A DNA stretch of 60,690 nucleotides from Nitrosomonas oligotropha (GTDB lineage: Bacteria > Pseudomonadota > Gammaproteobacteria > Burkholderiales > Nitrosomonadaceae). Location: assembly GCF_009833085.1 (NCBI RefSeq), contig NZ_QRBZ01000027.1:1-60690 (forward strand), read 5' to 3'. The notes below the pieces were generated by a model. It was not told the origin of the DNA and made no database searches. It was given only the letters and a program-made list of their open reading frames with translations. Made by a program: the position numbers and the translations under genes. This document shows positions 36,552-44,103 of this stretch, piece after piece. Within the stretch, counting starts at the first letter, position 1. Every line of letters starts with the position of its first letter.

Positions 36552-38156
36552 TTGATCACAACTGCCAATATCACCATGCAATTCGGCGCTAAGCCGCTAT
36601 TCGAGAATGTTTCCGTTAAATTCGGCGGGGGTAACCGCTATGGGTTGATCGGCGCGAACGGTTGCGGTAAGTCGACGTTCATGAAGATTCTCGGCGGAGA
36701 TCTGGAGCCGACGGCTGGGAATGTCTCAGTCGACAGCGGCGAGCGGGTAGGTAAGCTGCGCCAGGATCAATTTGCATTTGAAGAGTATCCGGTCATTGAT
36801 GCCGTGATGATGGGACACGCGGAATTATGGCGCATCAAGCAGCAGCGCGATGCCATTTACGCCAATCCCGACGCCTCTGAGGACGATTATATGCTCGCCG
36901 CCGGACTGGAGTCGGAGTTTGCCGAGCTGGACGGTTATTCGGCGGAAGCGCGCGCCGGGGAGTTGTTGCTCGGCGTCGGCATCCCCTCTTCCCAGCATCA
37001 TGGACTGATGAGCGCCATCGCTCCCGGTTACAAGCTGCGGGTGTTATTGGCGCAGGCGTTGTTTTCCAACCCGGATATTCTGCTGCTGGACGAGCCGACC
37101 AATAACCTCGATATCAATACCATCCGCTGGCTGGAAGATGTCATCAATGCCAGTAAGAACACCATCATCATCATTTCGCACGATCGGCATTTTTTGAACA
37201 GCGTGTGCACGCACATGGCTGATCTGGATTACGGCGAGCTACGCATCTATCCCGGCAACTACGACGATTACATGACCGCCTCGACGCAGGTGCGCGAGCG
37301 CATGCTGGCCAATAACGCCAAGAAAAAAGCGCAGATCGCCGATTTGCAATCGTTTGTCAGCCGTTTCTCCGCCAACGCGTCGAAAGCCCGGCAGGCCACC
37401 AGCCGTGCGCGGCAGATCGAAAAAATCAAACTCGAGGATGTCAAACCGTCCAGCCGCCAATATCCGTTTATCCGCTTTGAGTTCGACGATAGAGACAAAT
37501 TGCACCGCTTGGCCGTTTCCATCCAAGCCATTAGCAAGAGCTTCCCCGGCATGGACAAGCCGCTATTCGATGGCTTGAGCCTGGACATCGAAGCGGGCGA
37601 GAAAGTCGCCATCATCGGCCCGAACGGTATCGGTAAAACTACGCTGCTGCGTTGCCTGAACGGCGATTTAATCCCCGATTCCGGTTTGATCAAATGGGCG
37701 GAAAAAGCGCGCCCCGGCTATTTCCCCCAAGACCATGCGGCCGATTTCGCGGAAGAACTGTCATTGACCGAATGGATGGATCAATGGCGGCAAGGCAGCG
37801 ACGACGATCAAACGATCCGCGGCACGCTGGGCCGGTTACTGTTCTCCGGCGACGACGTGAAAAAATCCACCCGCGTGATTTCCGGCGGCGAACAAGGCCG
37901 CATGCTGTTTGGCAAGCTGCTCTTGCAGAAACCGAACGTGTTGCTGATGGACGAACCGACCAATCACCTGGACATGGAATCGATCGAATCGCTGAACAGC
38001 GCGCTGGAGAAATATAACGGCACACTGATTTTCATCTCCCACGACCGCGAATTCGTTTCCTCGCTGGCTACCCGAATTCTGGAAATGACACCGGACGGTA
38101 TCAACGATTTCAAAGGTAATTATGAGGATTACTTGAGATCGCAGGGGATTGAGTAA
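36552..38156 (+). CDS. ybiT: ABC-F ATPase, YbiT subfamily
   Basis: A 534-aa cytosolic protein with two ABC domains and no membrane part. It is very close in pattern to E. coli Ybi[22 protein letters not shown] (first Walker A, GANGCGKS), [20 protein letters not shown], the linker [23 protein letters not shown] (ABC-F signature), second Walker [21 protein letters not shown] and [16 protein letters not shown] proteins act on ribosomes in translation; YbiT's exact job is uncertain. The start is TTG 36552, judged by alignment with YbiT. A decayed partial copy lies at 32540-32690. Confidence 0.94.
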   Translation: MITTANITMQFGAKPLFENVSVKFGGGNRYGLIGANGCGKSTFMKILGGDLEPTAGNVSVDSGERVGKLRQDQFAFEEYPVIDAVMMGHAELWRIKQQRDAIYANPDASEDDYMLAAGLESEFAELDGYSAEARAGELLLGVGIPSSQHHGLMSAIAPGYKLRVLLAQALFSNPDILLLDEPTNNLDINTIRWLEDVINASKNTIIIISHDRHFLNSVCTHMADLDYGELRIYPGNYDDYMTASTQVRERMLANNAKKKAQIADLQSFVSRFSANASKARQATSRARQIEKIKLEDVKPSSRQYPFIRFEFDDRDKLHRLAVSIQAISKSFPGMDKPLFDGLSLDIEAGEKVAIIGPNGIGKTTLLRCLNGDLIPDSGLIKWAEKARPGYFPQDHAADFAEELSLTEWMDQWRQGSDDDQTIRGTLGRLLFSGDDVKKSTRVISGGEQGRMLFGKLLLQKPNVLLMDEPTNHLDMESIESLNSALEKYNGTLIFISHDREFVSSLATRILEMTPDGINDFKGNYEDYLRSQGIE

Positions 38157-38200
38157 TTTAAAGCCTGCTGCAATTCCCCTTTATCTTCAATAATATCTTC

Positions 38201-38238
38201 ACAGCAATTCTCATGTATAGCACTGAGAATTGCGCTGT
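38201..38238 (+). terminator. Hairpin downstream of ybiT
   Basis: ACAGCAATTCTCA (38201-38213) pairs with TGAGAATTGCGCTGT (about 38224-38238) apart from a 2-nt bulge. It begins 45 bp after the ybiT stop. The following sequence CTATTTG is only weakly T-rich. Confidence 0.45.
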
Positions 38239-38419
38239 CTATTTGATAGGCAAATGTGTACAATCAATGGCAATGCCCTTTGTATCCCTGTCCTGCCATT
38301 TTCCAGTTTTTTCCATGCCAGCGGTTATCGAGTGAACAGACTGTTGACACGCCGCTGAAATCTTCCGGTTAGCTTGTGTCAACCAACCTGGCGCATATTC
38401 ATTTTTCTATAGAGGTTCT

Positions 38420-39181
38420 ATGTGCTGGAGTGGTGAAGCATCTGCTGTGCTCGCGGTGGCGGGTCTTACCAGTACTGCCTATTTTTACCGGAAAGGCGAA
38501 TCTGGCGTGTTGTGCGCCGCGCTTGCGTACTTTTCGTTGATGGAATTGCTGCAAGCGTATACCTATACGGTAATCGATCAGTGTACGGATCCGCGCAATC
38601 AGATTGCCACGTTTCTGGGTTACATGCATATCGCTTTCCAACCGTTTTTTGTCAATGCGGTCGCGATGCATTTCATTCCGGACAGTTTGCGCCGCCGTAT
38701 TGCGCCTGCGGTTTATACCTTATGCGCCGCCGCTGCGGTAGTCTTTATGATGCGTATTTATCCATTCGATTGGATGACTTACTGTTTCGACAGAGACTAC
38801 AACATGACATTTTTCACCAGCGCGAGATACACCATGCCATTCTGCGGCAAAGAGATTTGCTCGACTTCGGGCGCTTGGCATATCGCCTGGGCCATTCCCG
38901 CCAACGGCAATGTGTTCATGGGAAATGTCTACGGCTATGCCGCTTTTGTACTGCCGCTGCTGTACGGTTCCTGGAAAATGGTGGTGTACCATTTCATATC
39001 GGGACCGCTGCTGGCTTATATGACCACTGATGACATGAACGAATGGGCAGCTGTTTGGTGCCTGTATTCCATCGGCTTGCTGTTGCTGATGATTAAAACG
39101 CCAATCCGGCAATATTTGTATGTAAACAGCTGGTACGGATTGCCGCTGCCAAAATTTTTGCGTGCATCCTCGCACACTTGA
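38420..39181 (+). CDS. DUF5765-like multi-pass membrane protein
   Basis: A 253-aa inner-membrane protein starting with MCWSGEASAVLA, the characteristic start of the DUF5765-type family, with about seven hydrophobic helices. Several Cys and His residues lie in loops and helix ends (DQCTDPRNQ, FCGKEICSTSGAWHIAW). The function is unknown. A clear terminator follows at 39300-39338. There is a ribosome-site-like AGAGGTTCT just before ATG 38420. Confidence 0.75.
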   Translation: MCWSGEASAVLAVAGLTSTAYFYRKGESGVLCAALAYFSLMELLQAYTYTVIDQCTDPRNQIATFLGYMHIAFQPFFVNAVAMHFIPDSLRRRIAPAVYTLCAAAAVVFMMRIYPFDWMTYCFDRDYNMTFFTSARYTMPFCGKEICSTSGAWHIAWAIPANGNVFMGNVYGYAAFVLPLLYGSWKMVVYHFISGPLLAYMTTDDMNEWAAVWCLYSIGLLLLMIKTPIRQYLYVNSWYGLPLPKFLRASSHT

Positions 39182-39299
39182 CACCCGCCGGGAACAGCAT
39201 CATCGTATCAAACGGTAGCTGCACTCCTTCATGCAGTAACTCGCGCTGATAAAACCCCTCCGTTCCGGACGCAACTCCCCTCAATCAGAATATCAGCCT

Positions 39300-39338
39300 G
39301 CTTTAGCGCACCGTTTGATCCGGCGCGCTAAAGCTTTT
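39300..39338 (+). terminator. Intrinsic terminator
   Basis: GCTTTAGCGC (39300-39309) pairs perfectly with GCGCTAAAGC (39325-39334), followed by TTTT. It would end transcription from the DUF5765-like gene and insulate the next PEP-CTERM-like gene. Confidence 0.75.
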
Positions 39339-39405
39339 ACCTCATTGCATCGTTGTAAACAACAGGCTGTTTACGGTCTATTTTTCAATTTTGAGGGACG
39401 ATTGT

Positions 39406-40035
39406 ATGAAAAATTTTTATAAATCTGTAATGAGCATTCTACTGGTAGCCCCGATATACGCTTCGGCAGCCGTCGATCTTGTCACTAATGGCAGTTTTGA
39501 AGCCGATTTGCAAGACAATGGCTCATGGAATCTTTATTCAACTTTGCTTGGCTGGAGCGGCGCTCCGGATATCGAGCTGCGCAACAATGTCGCCGGATCC
39601 GCTTTCGATGGTTCAAATTTTATTGAATTAGACACGAATTCGAACAGTTCGATTTCCCAGTTATTGATTGGCACGCCTGGGTTGTATCAACTCAGCTTCT
39701 GGTTTTCGGCCCGCCCCGGTACCGCTAGTGACACCAACGATTTGTCGTTCACATTGGACGGCTCCGCTCCAGTCACCGTTCTGACCGGTGTCGGTGGAGG
39801 AAGCGATCATAACTGGCAAAATTATTCGGCGCTATTTAACTTTGACGGTGAGGCACTGCTGACTTTCAGCGCGGTTGGAAGAAGCGACAGCCTCGGCGGC
39901 TCACTCGATATGATCTCAATGACCAGCACGATACCTGAACCGAAAACTGTCGAGATGTTACTGGTTGGTTTTTTATTACTGAGCCTTACGCTTCGCCGCA
40001 CCAGTAAAGCTTATTTCTCAAGAAATAAGCTTTAA
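39406..40035 (+). CDS. PEP-CTERM-like exported protein with degenerate anchor
   Basis: A 209-aa exported protein with a signal peptide (MKNFYKSVMSILLVAPIYASA). The N-terminal DLVTNGSFEADL...WNLYSTLLGWSG resembles choice-anchor beta-sandwich proteins that open with a VTNGSFE motif. The end has IPEPKTVEMLLVGFLLLSLTLRR, a weakened PEP-CTERM: PEP is kept but the usual AGLGL run is not, and 12 extra residues follow the basic cluster. ATG 39406 is supported by GAGGG 9 bases upstream. A 13-bp hairpin overlaps the last codons and stop. Confidence 0.75.
   Translation: MKNFYKSVMSILLVAPIYASAAVDLVTNGSFEADLQDNGSWNLYSTLLGWSGAPDIELRNNVAGSAFDGSNFIELDTNSNSSISQLLIGTPGLYQLSFWFSARPGTASDTNDLSFTLDGSAPVTVLTGVGGGSDHNWQNYSALFNFDGEALLTFSAVGRSDSLGGSLDMISMTSTIPEPKTVEMLLVGFLLLSLTLRRTSKAYFSRNKL
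40006..40033. terminator. Perfect 13-bp hairpin overlapping a stop codon
   Basis: AAAGCTTATTTCT-CA-AGAAATAAGCTTT covers the last nine codons and the first base of the stop codon of the PEP-CTERM-like gene. No long T-run follows. It may be a terminator, an mRNA-protecting stem or an insertion scar that extended the protein. Confidence 0.5.
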
Positions 40036-40167
40036 CAATCATAGCTGATTGGGATAGGTCGCGAGCCAAAAATAGAACCACCTAATTTTTGCTGCGCGAC
40101 CTCGCAATCGAGAATTCTGCTGTATTCCCCCTGCCGGATTGGCTTCGTGTTTTATTCTGACCAGACT

Positions 40168-41478
40168 TCAAAACAACGGCTCCAGCCGTAACGCAGTATA
40201 AATCCTCTCGCGATGATCCTGGCTCACACCCGCGGCATCGGCAAAGTCACGCCAGCGGAATACCACTTCCTGCACATCATGCAGGATCGCTTTGGCTTGC
40301 CCGCGCTTCAAACCGGCTACTTTTTCAACTGCGATAAAATCAGCCAGCTCGAATCCATCCCGTTTGCCGTTCAGTGTCATTTGGTGCGAGGAAGTCCAGC
40401 GCCCGGCGGGTTGATAACTGTAGGTGACATCAAATGCGGGCGCCAATGACCAATTGCCTTGCTTATCCATCAGGAACGCGATGTTTTTGACATGATCGTC
40501 CTGGTTGCGGGCGATGACGTTGAACACCATACGGCGGAATTGCTGCTCCACGTCACGCATGGGCAAATGCAGCCGCTTGATTACTTGCACTGCTTGTTCG
40601 TAGCTGTAGGCGCCCGCCAGATTGTAATCGTAATGCGCCAAGGCGCCCAGGGACTGCATGTGCAATTTGTCACCGTTTTCGAGCCGATCGAAACGTTTGG
40701 TCATGAAATGGCGGCGTTCATTCTCTTCCAGCAAACGGCATTCGTTCATGTGGATACCGGCATCGCACGCCATCCGGTAATAGGCATACTCAATCGCACC
40801 ATAGCCTTTGGGATCTTCCAACTCTTTGTCTTTATTGCCGCTGACGCCGTCAAACTTCAGCAACCAATAACCAAATCCTTCCGGTGCCTTCACCTGGCCG
40901 GAGCGCACTTCATGGGTAACAGGATTCCAGGCAATCACCGCCTTGGCACGCGCACCGCCTGCGGAAGTGCCGATCTGCAGGATCTGCTTGAGCGCAACCG
41001 CTTTTTGCGCATCATCGCCAAACGTTTCCGCCAGCTGTTGACGATGAGTGAGCACTTCCGATGCCAGCTCGACCAGTTGCGCAACTTGGATTTTCTGCGA
41101 TGTGCGTGCCTTTGGGCCTTTTACCGGTAAAAATTCCAAAGCACCCATGCCACGGCTACCGGTGTAACACAACCGCTCCACCGCATTGAAGGAATCCGGC
41201 TGACGGCCTTGCGTGGCGAGCCAGGCATCGATCAAAGCATTACCGAACTTGTCCGGCAGCGAATCGGCCAATAAGCCGGGCAAGCCGTGAAAGGTATTCC
41301 ATTCCAACGCCGGAAAGCGATACACCGTGCTGGCCAGCGGCATCGTCAGCGGCGCAATCTCGATGCCGCTACGGGTAAACTGACTGTCGTATTCAAAGCT
41401 CGCTACCGTATCGCCATCCACCAATGCCACGGCACCGATGGTGCGCCCCCACAGCTTCACTTCAGCAACCGTGCTCAT
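40168..41478 (-). CDS. hipA: HipA-type serine/threonine kinase toxin
   Basis: A 436-aa HipA-family toxin kinase. The N-terminal domain (VAEVKLWGRTIGAVAL, FHGLPGLLADSLPD) is typical. A glycine-rich GTSAGGARAKAVIAW loop binds ATP. The catalytic segment FNVIARNQDDHVKNIAF with Asp and Asn is near residue 329, and the metal-binding Asp is in LAPAFDVTYS near 350. HipA proteins phosphorylate glutamyl-tRNA synthetase or other targets and cause growth arrest. It follows hipB by 16 bases. The length matches long HipA, so a full toxin is expected. Confidence 0.92.
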   Translation of the reverse strand: MSTVAEVKLWGRTIGAVALVDGDTVASFEYDSQFTRSGIEIAPLTMPLASTVYRFPALEWNTFHGLPGLLADSLPDKFGNALIDAWLATQGRQPDSFNAVERLCYTGSRGMGALEFLPVKGPKARTSQKIQVAQLVELASEVLTHRQQLAETFGDDAQKAVALKQILQIGTSAGGARAKAVIAWNPVTHEVRSGQVKAPEGFGYWLLKFDGVSGNKDKELEDPKGYGAIEYAYYRMACDAGIHMNECRLLEENERRHFMTKRFDRLENGDKLHMQSLGALAHYDYNLAGAYSYEQAVQVIKRLHLPMRDVEQQFRRMVFNVIARNQDDHVKNIAFLMDKQGNWSLAPAFDVTYSYQPAGRWTSSHQMTLNGKRDGFELADFIAVEKVAGLKRGQAKAILHDVQEVVFRWRDFADAAGVSQDHRERIYTALRLEPLF

Positions 41479-41494
41479 GATCTCAAGTCATCGC

Positions 41495-41872
41495 TTAGGA
41501 TGATGATTCCCCCCACGTCCAGGGTTTCTCACCAGTTTTGATCGTTGATGTCGCACGGCGGCTACTCGTCCGTTGCCGCCCTTTTCCGGTCTGTTTTTCT
41601 TTTAATAATGCCATCGGACTTGGGCCGGATTCCGGCAGCCATCGATCCAATCCATCCATCAAATCCAAGACACGGCACAAACGGATCAACGTCACCCATT
41701 GCACGGACTCTCCGGCTTCAACCCGCTCCACCGTGCGCTTCGAAACTCCGGCTTCCGCCGCCAAGGCAGCTTGTGATAACAACCGCGCGACGCGACGCTG
41801 CGCCAGACGTGCACCCAATTCAGCCAGGATAGCCTCGTCGGACAGTTGATTATTTATCATCATATTCGTCAT
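41495..41872 (-). CDS. hipB: HipB-type antitoxin and repressor (Xre HTH)
   Basis: A 125-aa DNA-binding protein with an Xre-type helix-turn-helix at about residues 18-65: ARLAQRRVARLLSQAALAAEAGVSKRTVERVEAGESVQ (key LSQAALAAEAGVSKRTVERVE). The tail is Ser/Arg/Lys-rich and probably flexible. ATG 41872 is the longest start; ATGs at 41863 and 41860 are possible, since the first lies inside a likely operator. HipB should neutralise HipA and repress the operon through the two palindromes at 41866-41922. Confidence 0.88.
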   Translation of the reverse strand: MTNMMINNQLSDEAILAELGARLAQRRVARLLSQAALAAEAGVSKRTVERVEAGESVQWVTLIRLCRVLDLMDGLDRWLPESGPSPMALLKEKQTGKGRQRTSSRRATSTIKTGEKPWTWGESSS

Positions 41873-41922
41873 TTATGTCGACTTAATGCGATTAATATAC
41901 AATATATCGTCAACTATGGCGA
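41866..41922 (-). promoter_or_regulatory. Two HipB operator candidates
   Basis: TCGTCATTTATGTCGA (41866-41881) and TCGTCAACTATGGCGA (41907-41922) agree at 13 of 16 positions. Both are imperfect palindromes of the form TCGnCA-N4-TGnCGA. They are 41 bp apart, close to four helical turns. The right-hand copy is upstream and the left-hand copy overlaps the hipB start, as expected for autorepression. The intervening DNA is AT-rich (ATATACAATATAT) and would include the -10 region. Confidence 0.65.
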
Positions 41923-42033
41923 ATTAATTTGTCCTTACACGATAAAGTACTTATGGGAATTTTATTTGATCACCGGTCGATTGTAATGCTATCACTGGCT
42001 TTCTTATTGACGACGCATAGAATATGAAACAAT

Positions 42034-42067
42034 AAAAAACCCCGCTGTCGTTAGCAGCGAGGTTTTT
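42034..42067. terminator. Bidirectional intrinsic terminator
   Basis: AAAAAACCCCGCTG-TCGTTAG-CAGCGAGGTTTTT forms a stem with one mismatch, A-run on the left and T-run on the right. It lies just past the stop of the lectin-like PEP-CTERM gene on the minus strand. Confidence 0.75.
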
Positions 42068-42085
42068 GTTTACCGGATAGAGAAA

Positions 42086-42628
42086 TTAGCTATTTCTTAA
42101 TCGGCGGCCGGCAAAACCGATAATACCCAGACCCGCCAGCAACATTGCATAAATCTCAGGTTCAGGAACCGGCACACTATATTCGACAATATAGGCAATC
42201 CCTGCATCCGGACGATCATTCCACAAACCACCGCCCCATGGATTGTTGTAAACCGCAAAATCCTCGTTTCCGGAATTATTAGGCTCACCCGGCCCCCAAT
42301 TGGTATATGTCAGCAGCTGGCCTACTTCCGGACCGCTCACCCAGCGCCATTCGCCTTCCACGACCACATCGCTGGCGCCTAGCCAAGTTGCACCACCACC
42401 TGTCAACGTATGAACAAAGGTATTCTCGTCAGCCGATGTAACGGTAACCAGATGGCCACCCAAGCCTAGATACGTACGTGTTGCCGCTTCAGCGGTCGCA
42501 TCGCCAAAACTCAACGGAGTAGACACCAGTTCATACCAATGACCATTCCCAGCCCATTGCACAGGCGCTGCCACGGCACCGGTCGCTGCAAAAAATCCCA
42601 GCGATAAAAAAATTGTTTTTAGTTTCAT
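42086..42628 (-). CDS. PEP-CTERM exported protein with C-type lectin-like domain
   Basis: A 180-aa exported protein. The signal peptide is MKLKTIFLSLGFFAATGAVAA. A C-type lectin-like domain follows: GHWYELVSTPLSFGDATAEA, GGHLVTVTSADEN, TWLGASDVVVEGEWRWVSG, NWGPGEPNNSGNEDFAVY and GLWNDR, with the EPN and WND calcium/sugar-site motifs present. The C-terminus VPEPEIYAMLLAGLGIIGFAGRRLR is a clear exosortase signal. ATG 42628 is chosen with GGGAGTTAAA upstream. It may bind extracellular polysaccharide; this is inference. Confidence 0.9.
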   Translation of the reverse strand: MKLKTIFLSLGFFAATGAVAAPVQWAGNGHWYELVSTPLSFGDATAEAATRTYLGLGGHLVTVTSADENTFVHTLTGGGATWLGASDVVVEGEWRWVSGPEVGQLLTYTNWGPGEPNNSGNEDFAVYNNPWGGGLWNDRPDAGIAYIVEYSVPVPEPEIYAMLLAGLGIIGFAGRRLRNS

Positions 42629-43163
42629 TTTAACTCCCAATTTTTAAAAATATGATTGATCAGACAGGGTATTGGGCGCACCCATCGATCCGCATAGATC
42701 TCAGGATAAGTTAATCCACGCCACATCCCGGCAATATCCGGAAAGCCCTGTGTCTAATCGTTATTTATCACTTACATGCATATGGAAAAATTTCCTCCAT
42801 ACAATTATAAGTTTAACTTTTAGCTAACCGGCTTGATCATTCATTTGTCCTAAGAAAATACTAATTTTGTCCTATTTATATTTCATTTCTTAGAGCATAT
42901 ACAAAATTATACAAATCAATCAAATTGTTGATTTAAAGCTACTCGACAATTACCGGTATTTGAATTTCGATCAATTTAACAGTGTCGTTTCCAAAAAATA
43001 ACTACAACCGTTGTTTGATGCAATTGGGAATACTTCCCGATTTTCTGTTGGCTGTATGAGCCGATTTTATTTTTCTTGATTCTAGACCTAATCCCTTTGT
43101 GTTTGAACTTGATAAATCATGATTAAAAAAGCGCTCTCGTGGTGCTTTCTTTGAAGATCTATT
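42629..43163. other. AT-rich non-coding stretch
   Basis: A 535-bp gap. The left part is the upstream region of the lectin-like gene and carries AATCGTTATTTATC and TATCACTTACA (42756-42776), shared with other PEP-CTERM upstream regions. The rest is AT-rich, and no gene, RNA or strong terminator was seen. Confidence 0.6.
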
Positions 43164-44018
43164 TTATCGATTGAAGGTGTTTAGCCATTTCTTCCGTCTC
43201 TTAATGGTAAATTTATCAGCCAGTAAAAAGTAAAAGAATTCTTCATAGTGTGGAATTACCATTGAAGCAATCTTGTTTTCTGTTTCATAGGCAATAGCTT
43301 TGTGGGCCATTGCTTCAAGTAGGAAATGAATAGGCTTTAGTATTTCAACGAATCGCCAGATGATCAGTGGTGCGCTTTTTTCAATGACATATTGGCGGTA
43401 CAAGCAATCAAACACCATCAGTGGATGACCATACTCATCAAGGTGAGAAGTAAATCCGTTGAAGCGACCTTCTTTGTCCATCTTATACATCAGATTCATA
43501 GCTGATTTCTCTCGTATCTGATGAGGGGTATACTCTTCGTAGATAGAGCTAGCAAGATGAGGCCACTTGTCTAACGGGCTTCTATCCATCTTTGCTTCAC
43601 AGACTTCATTCAGGTTGAAGTAGCGTGACCCAACACCATATTCAGTAAAAAAATCAATCAGGGCTTCATCATTGTCAGTTCTTGTAGCTGTGTGTGCATT
43701 AGGATGCCGATATATCGGCATCAGCTTTAGAGACTCGCTGTAGAGAGTTCTGATGTCGTGGCCGAATTGACTCTTTAGTTGTTTGACTGTGGGTGTCAGA
43801 TAGTTGTTGGAAAGCATGTAATGCGTAACAACAGCCAGCTTCAGAATTCTCTCCATCCCAATTGAGATATGGAAGAATGCGGAATAGAAATAACCATCTT
43901 TGTCTTGAAAGAAATTAGCTTTTATAAGTAAATCAAAGCCAGAAAGAAGAGTGTTTTTTGCTAAATGTGCTTCTTGAGCAAGCAAACTGAATTTCTTATC
44001 AAAACCAATTTGGTTCAT
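43164..44018 (-). CDS. Hypothetical HEPN-like helical protein
   Basis: A 284-aa soluble, mostly helical protein with no certain family. Segments such as YFYSAFFHISIGMERILKLAVV and HDIRTLYSESLKLM recall HEPN-type domains, in which an early helix ends in a conserved polar/ER motif; this is only a resemblance. HPNAHTATRTDND could be a polar active-site or nucleotide loop. The C-terminus is strongly basic (FTIKRRKKWLNTF). The gene is AT-rich compared with neighbours and stands alone. ATG 44018 is used. Confidence 0.65.
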   Translation of the reverse strand: MNQIGFDKKFSLLAQEAHLAKNTLLSGFDLLIKANFFQDKDGYFYSAFFHISIGMERILKLAVVTHYMLSNNYLTPTVKQLKSQFGHDIRTLYSESLKLMPIYRHPNAHTATRTDNDEALIDFFTEYGVGSRYFNLNEVCEAKMDRSPLDKWPHLASSIYEEYTPHQIREKSAMNLMYKMDKEGRFNGFTSHLDEYGHPLMVFDCLYRQYVIEKSAPLIIWRFVEILKPIHFLLEAMAHKAIAYETENKIASMVIPHYEEFFYFLLADKFTIKRRKKWLNTFNR

Positions 44019-44103
44019 GTATGGAAATAATAAAAACCAGAGTCAGATACCGAATCGTAATTCACCCGAAACATAAATCTTCTCACTATCTTACAATTAG
44101 CTA

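Noticed and set aside
38161..38300. Minus-strand protein-like stretch QIDSAILSAIHENCCED downstream of ybiT
   Set aside because: Interrupted by a stop upstream, overlaps the ybiT terminator hairpin, and has no recognised family.
39093..39284. Minus-strand frame with coding-like stretch EGFYQRELLHEGVQLPFD
   Set aside because: Partly opposite the DUF5765-like gene, no family recognised, and no start signal; it could be a gene relic but the support is too thin.
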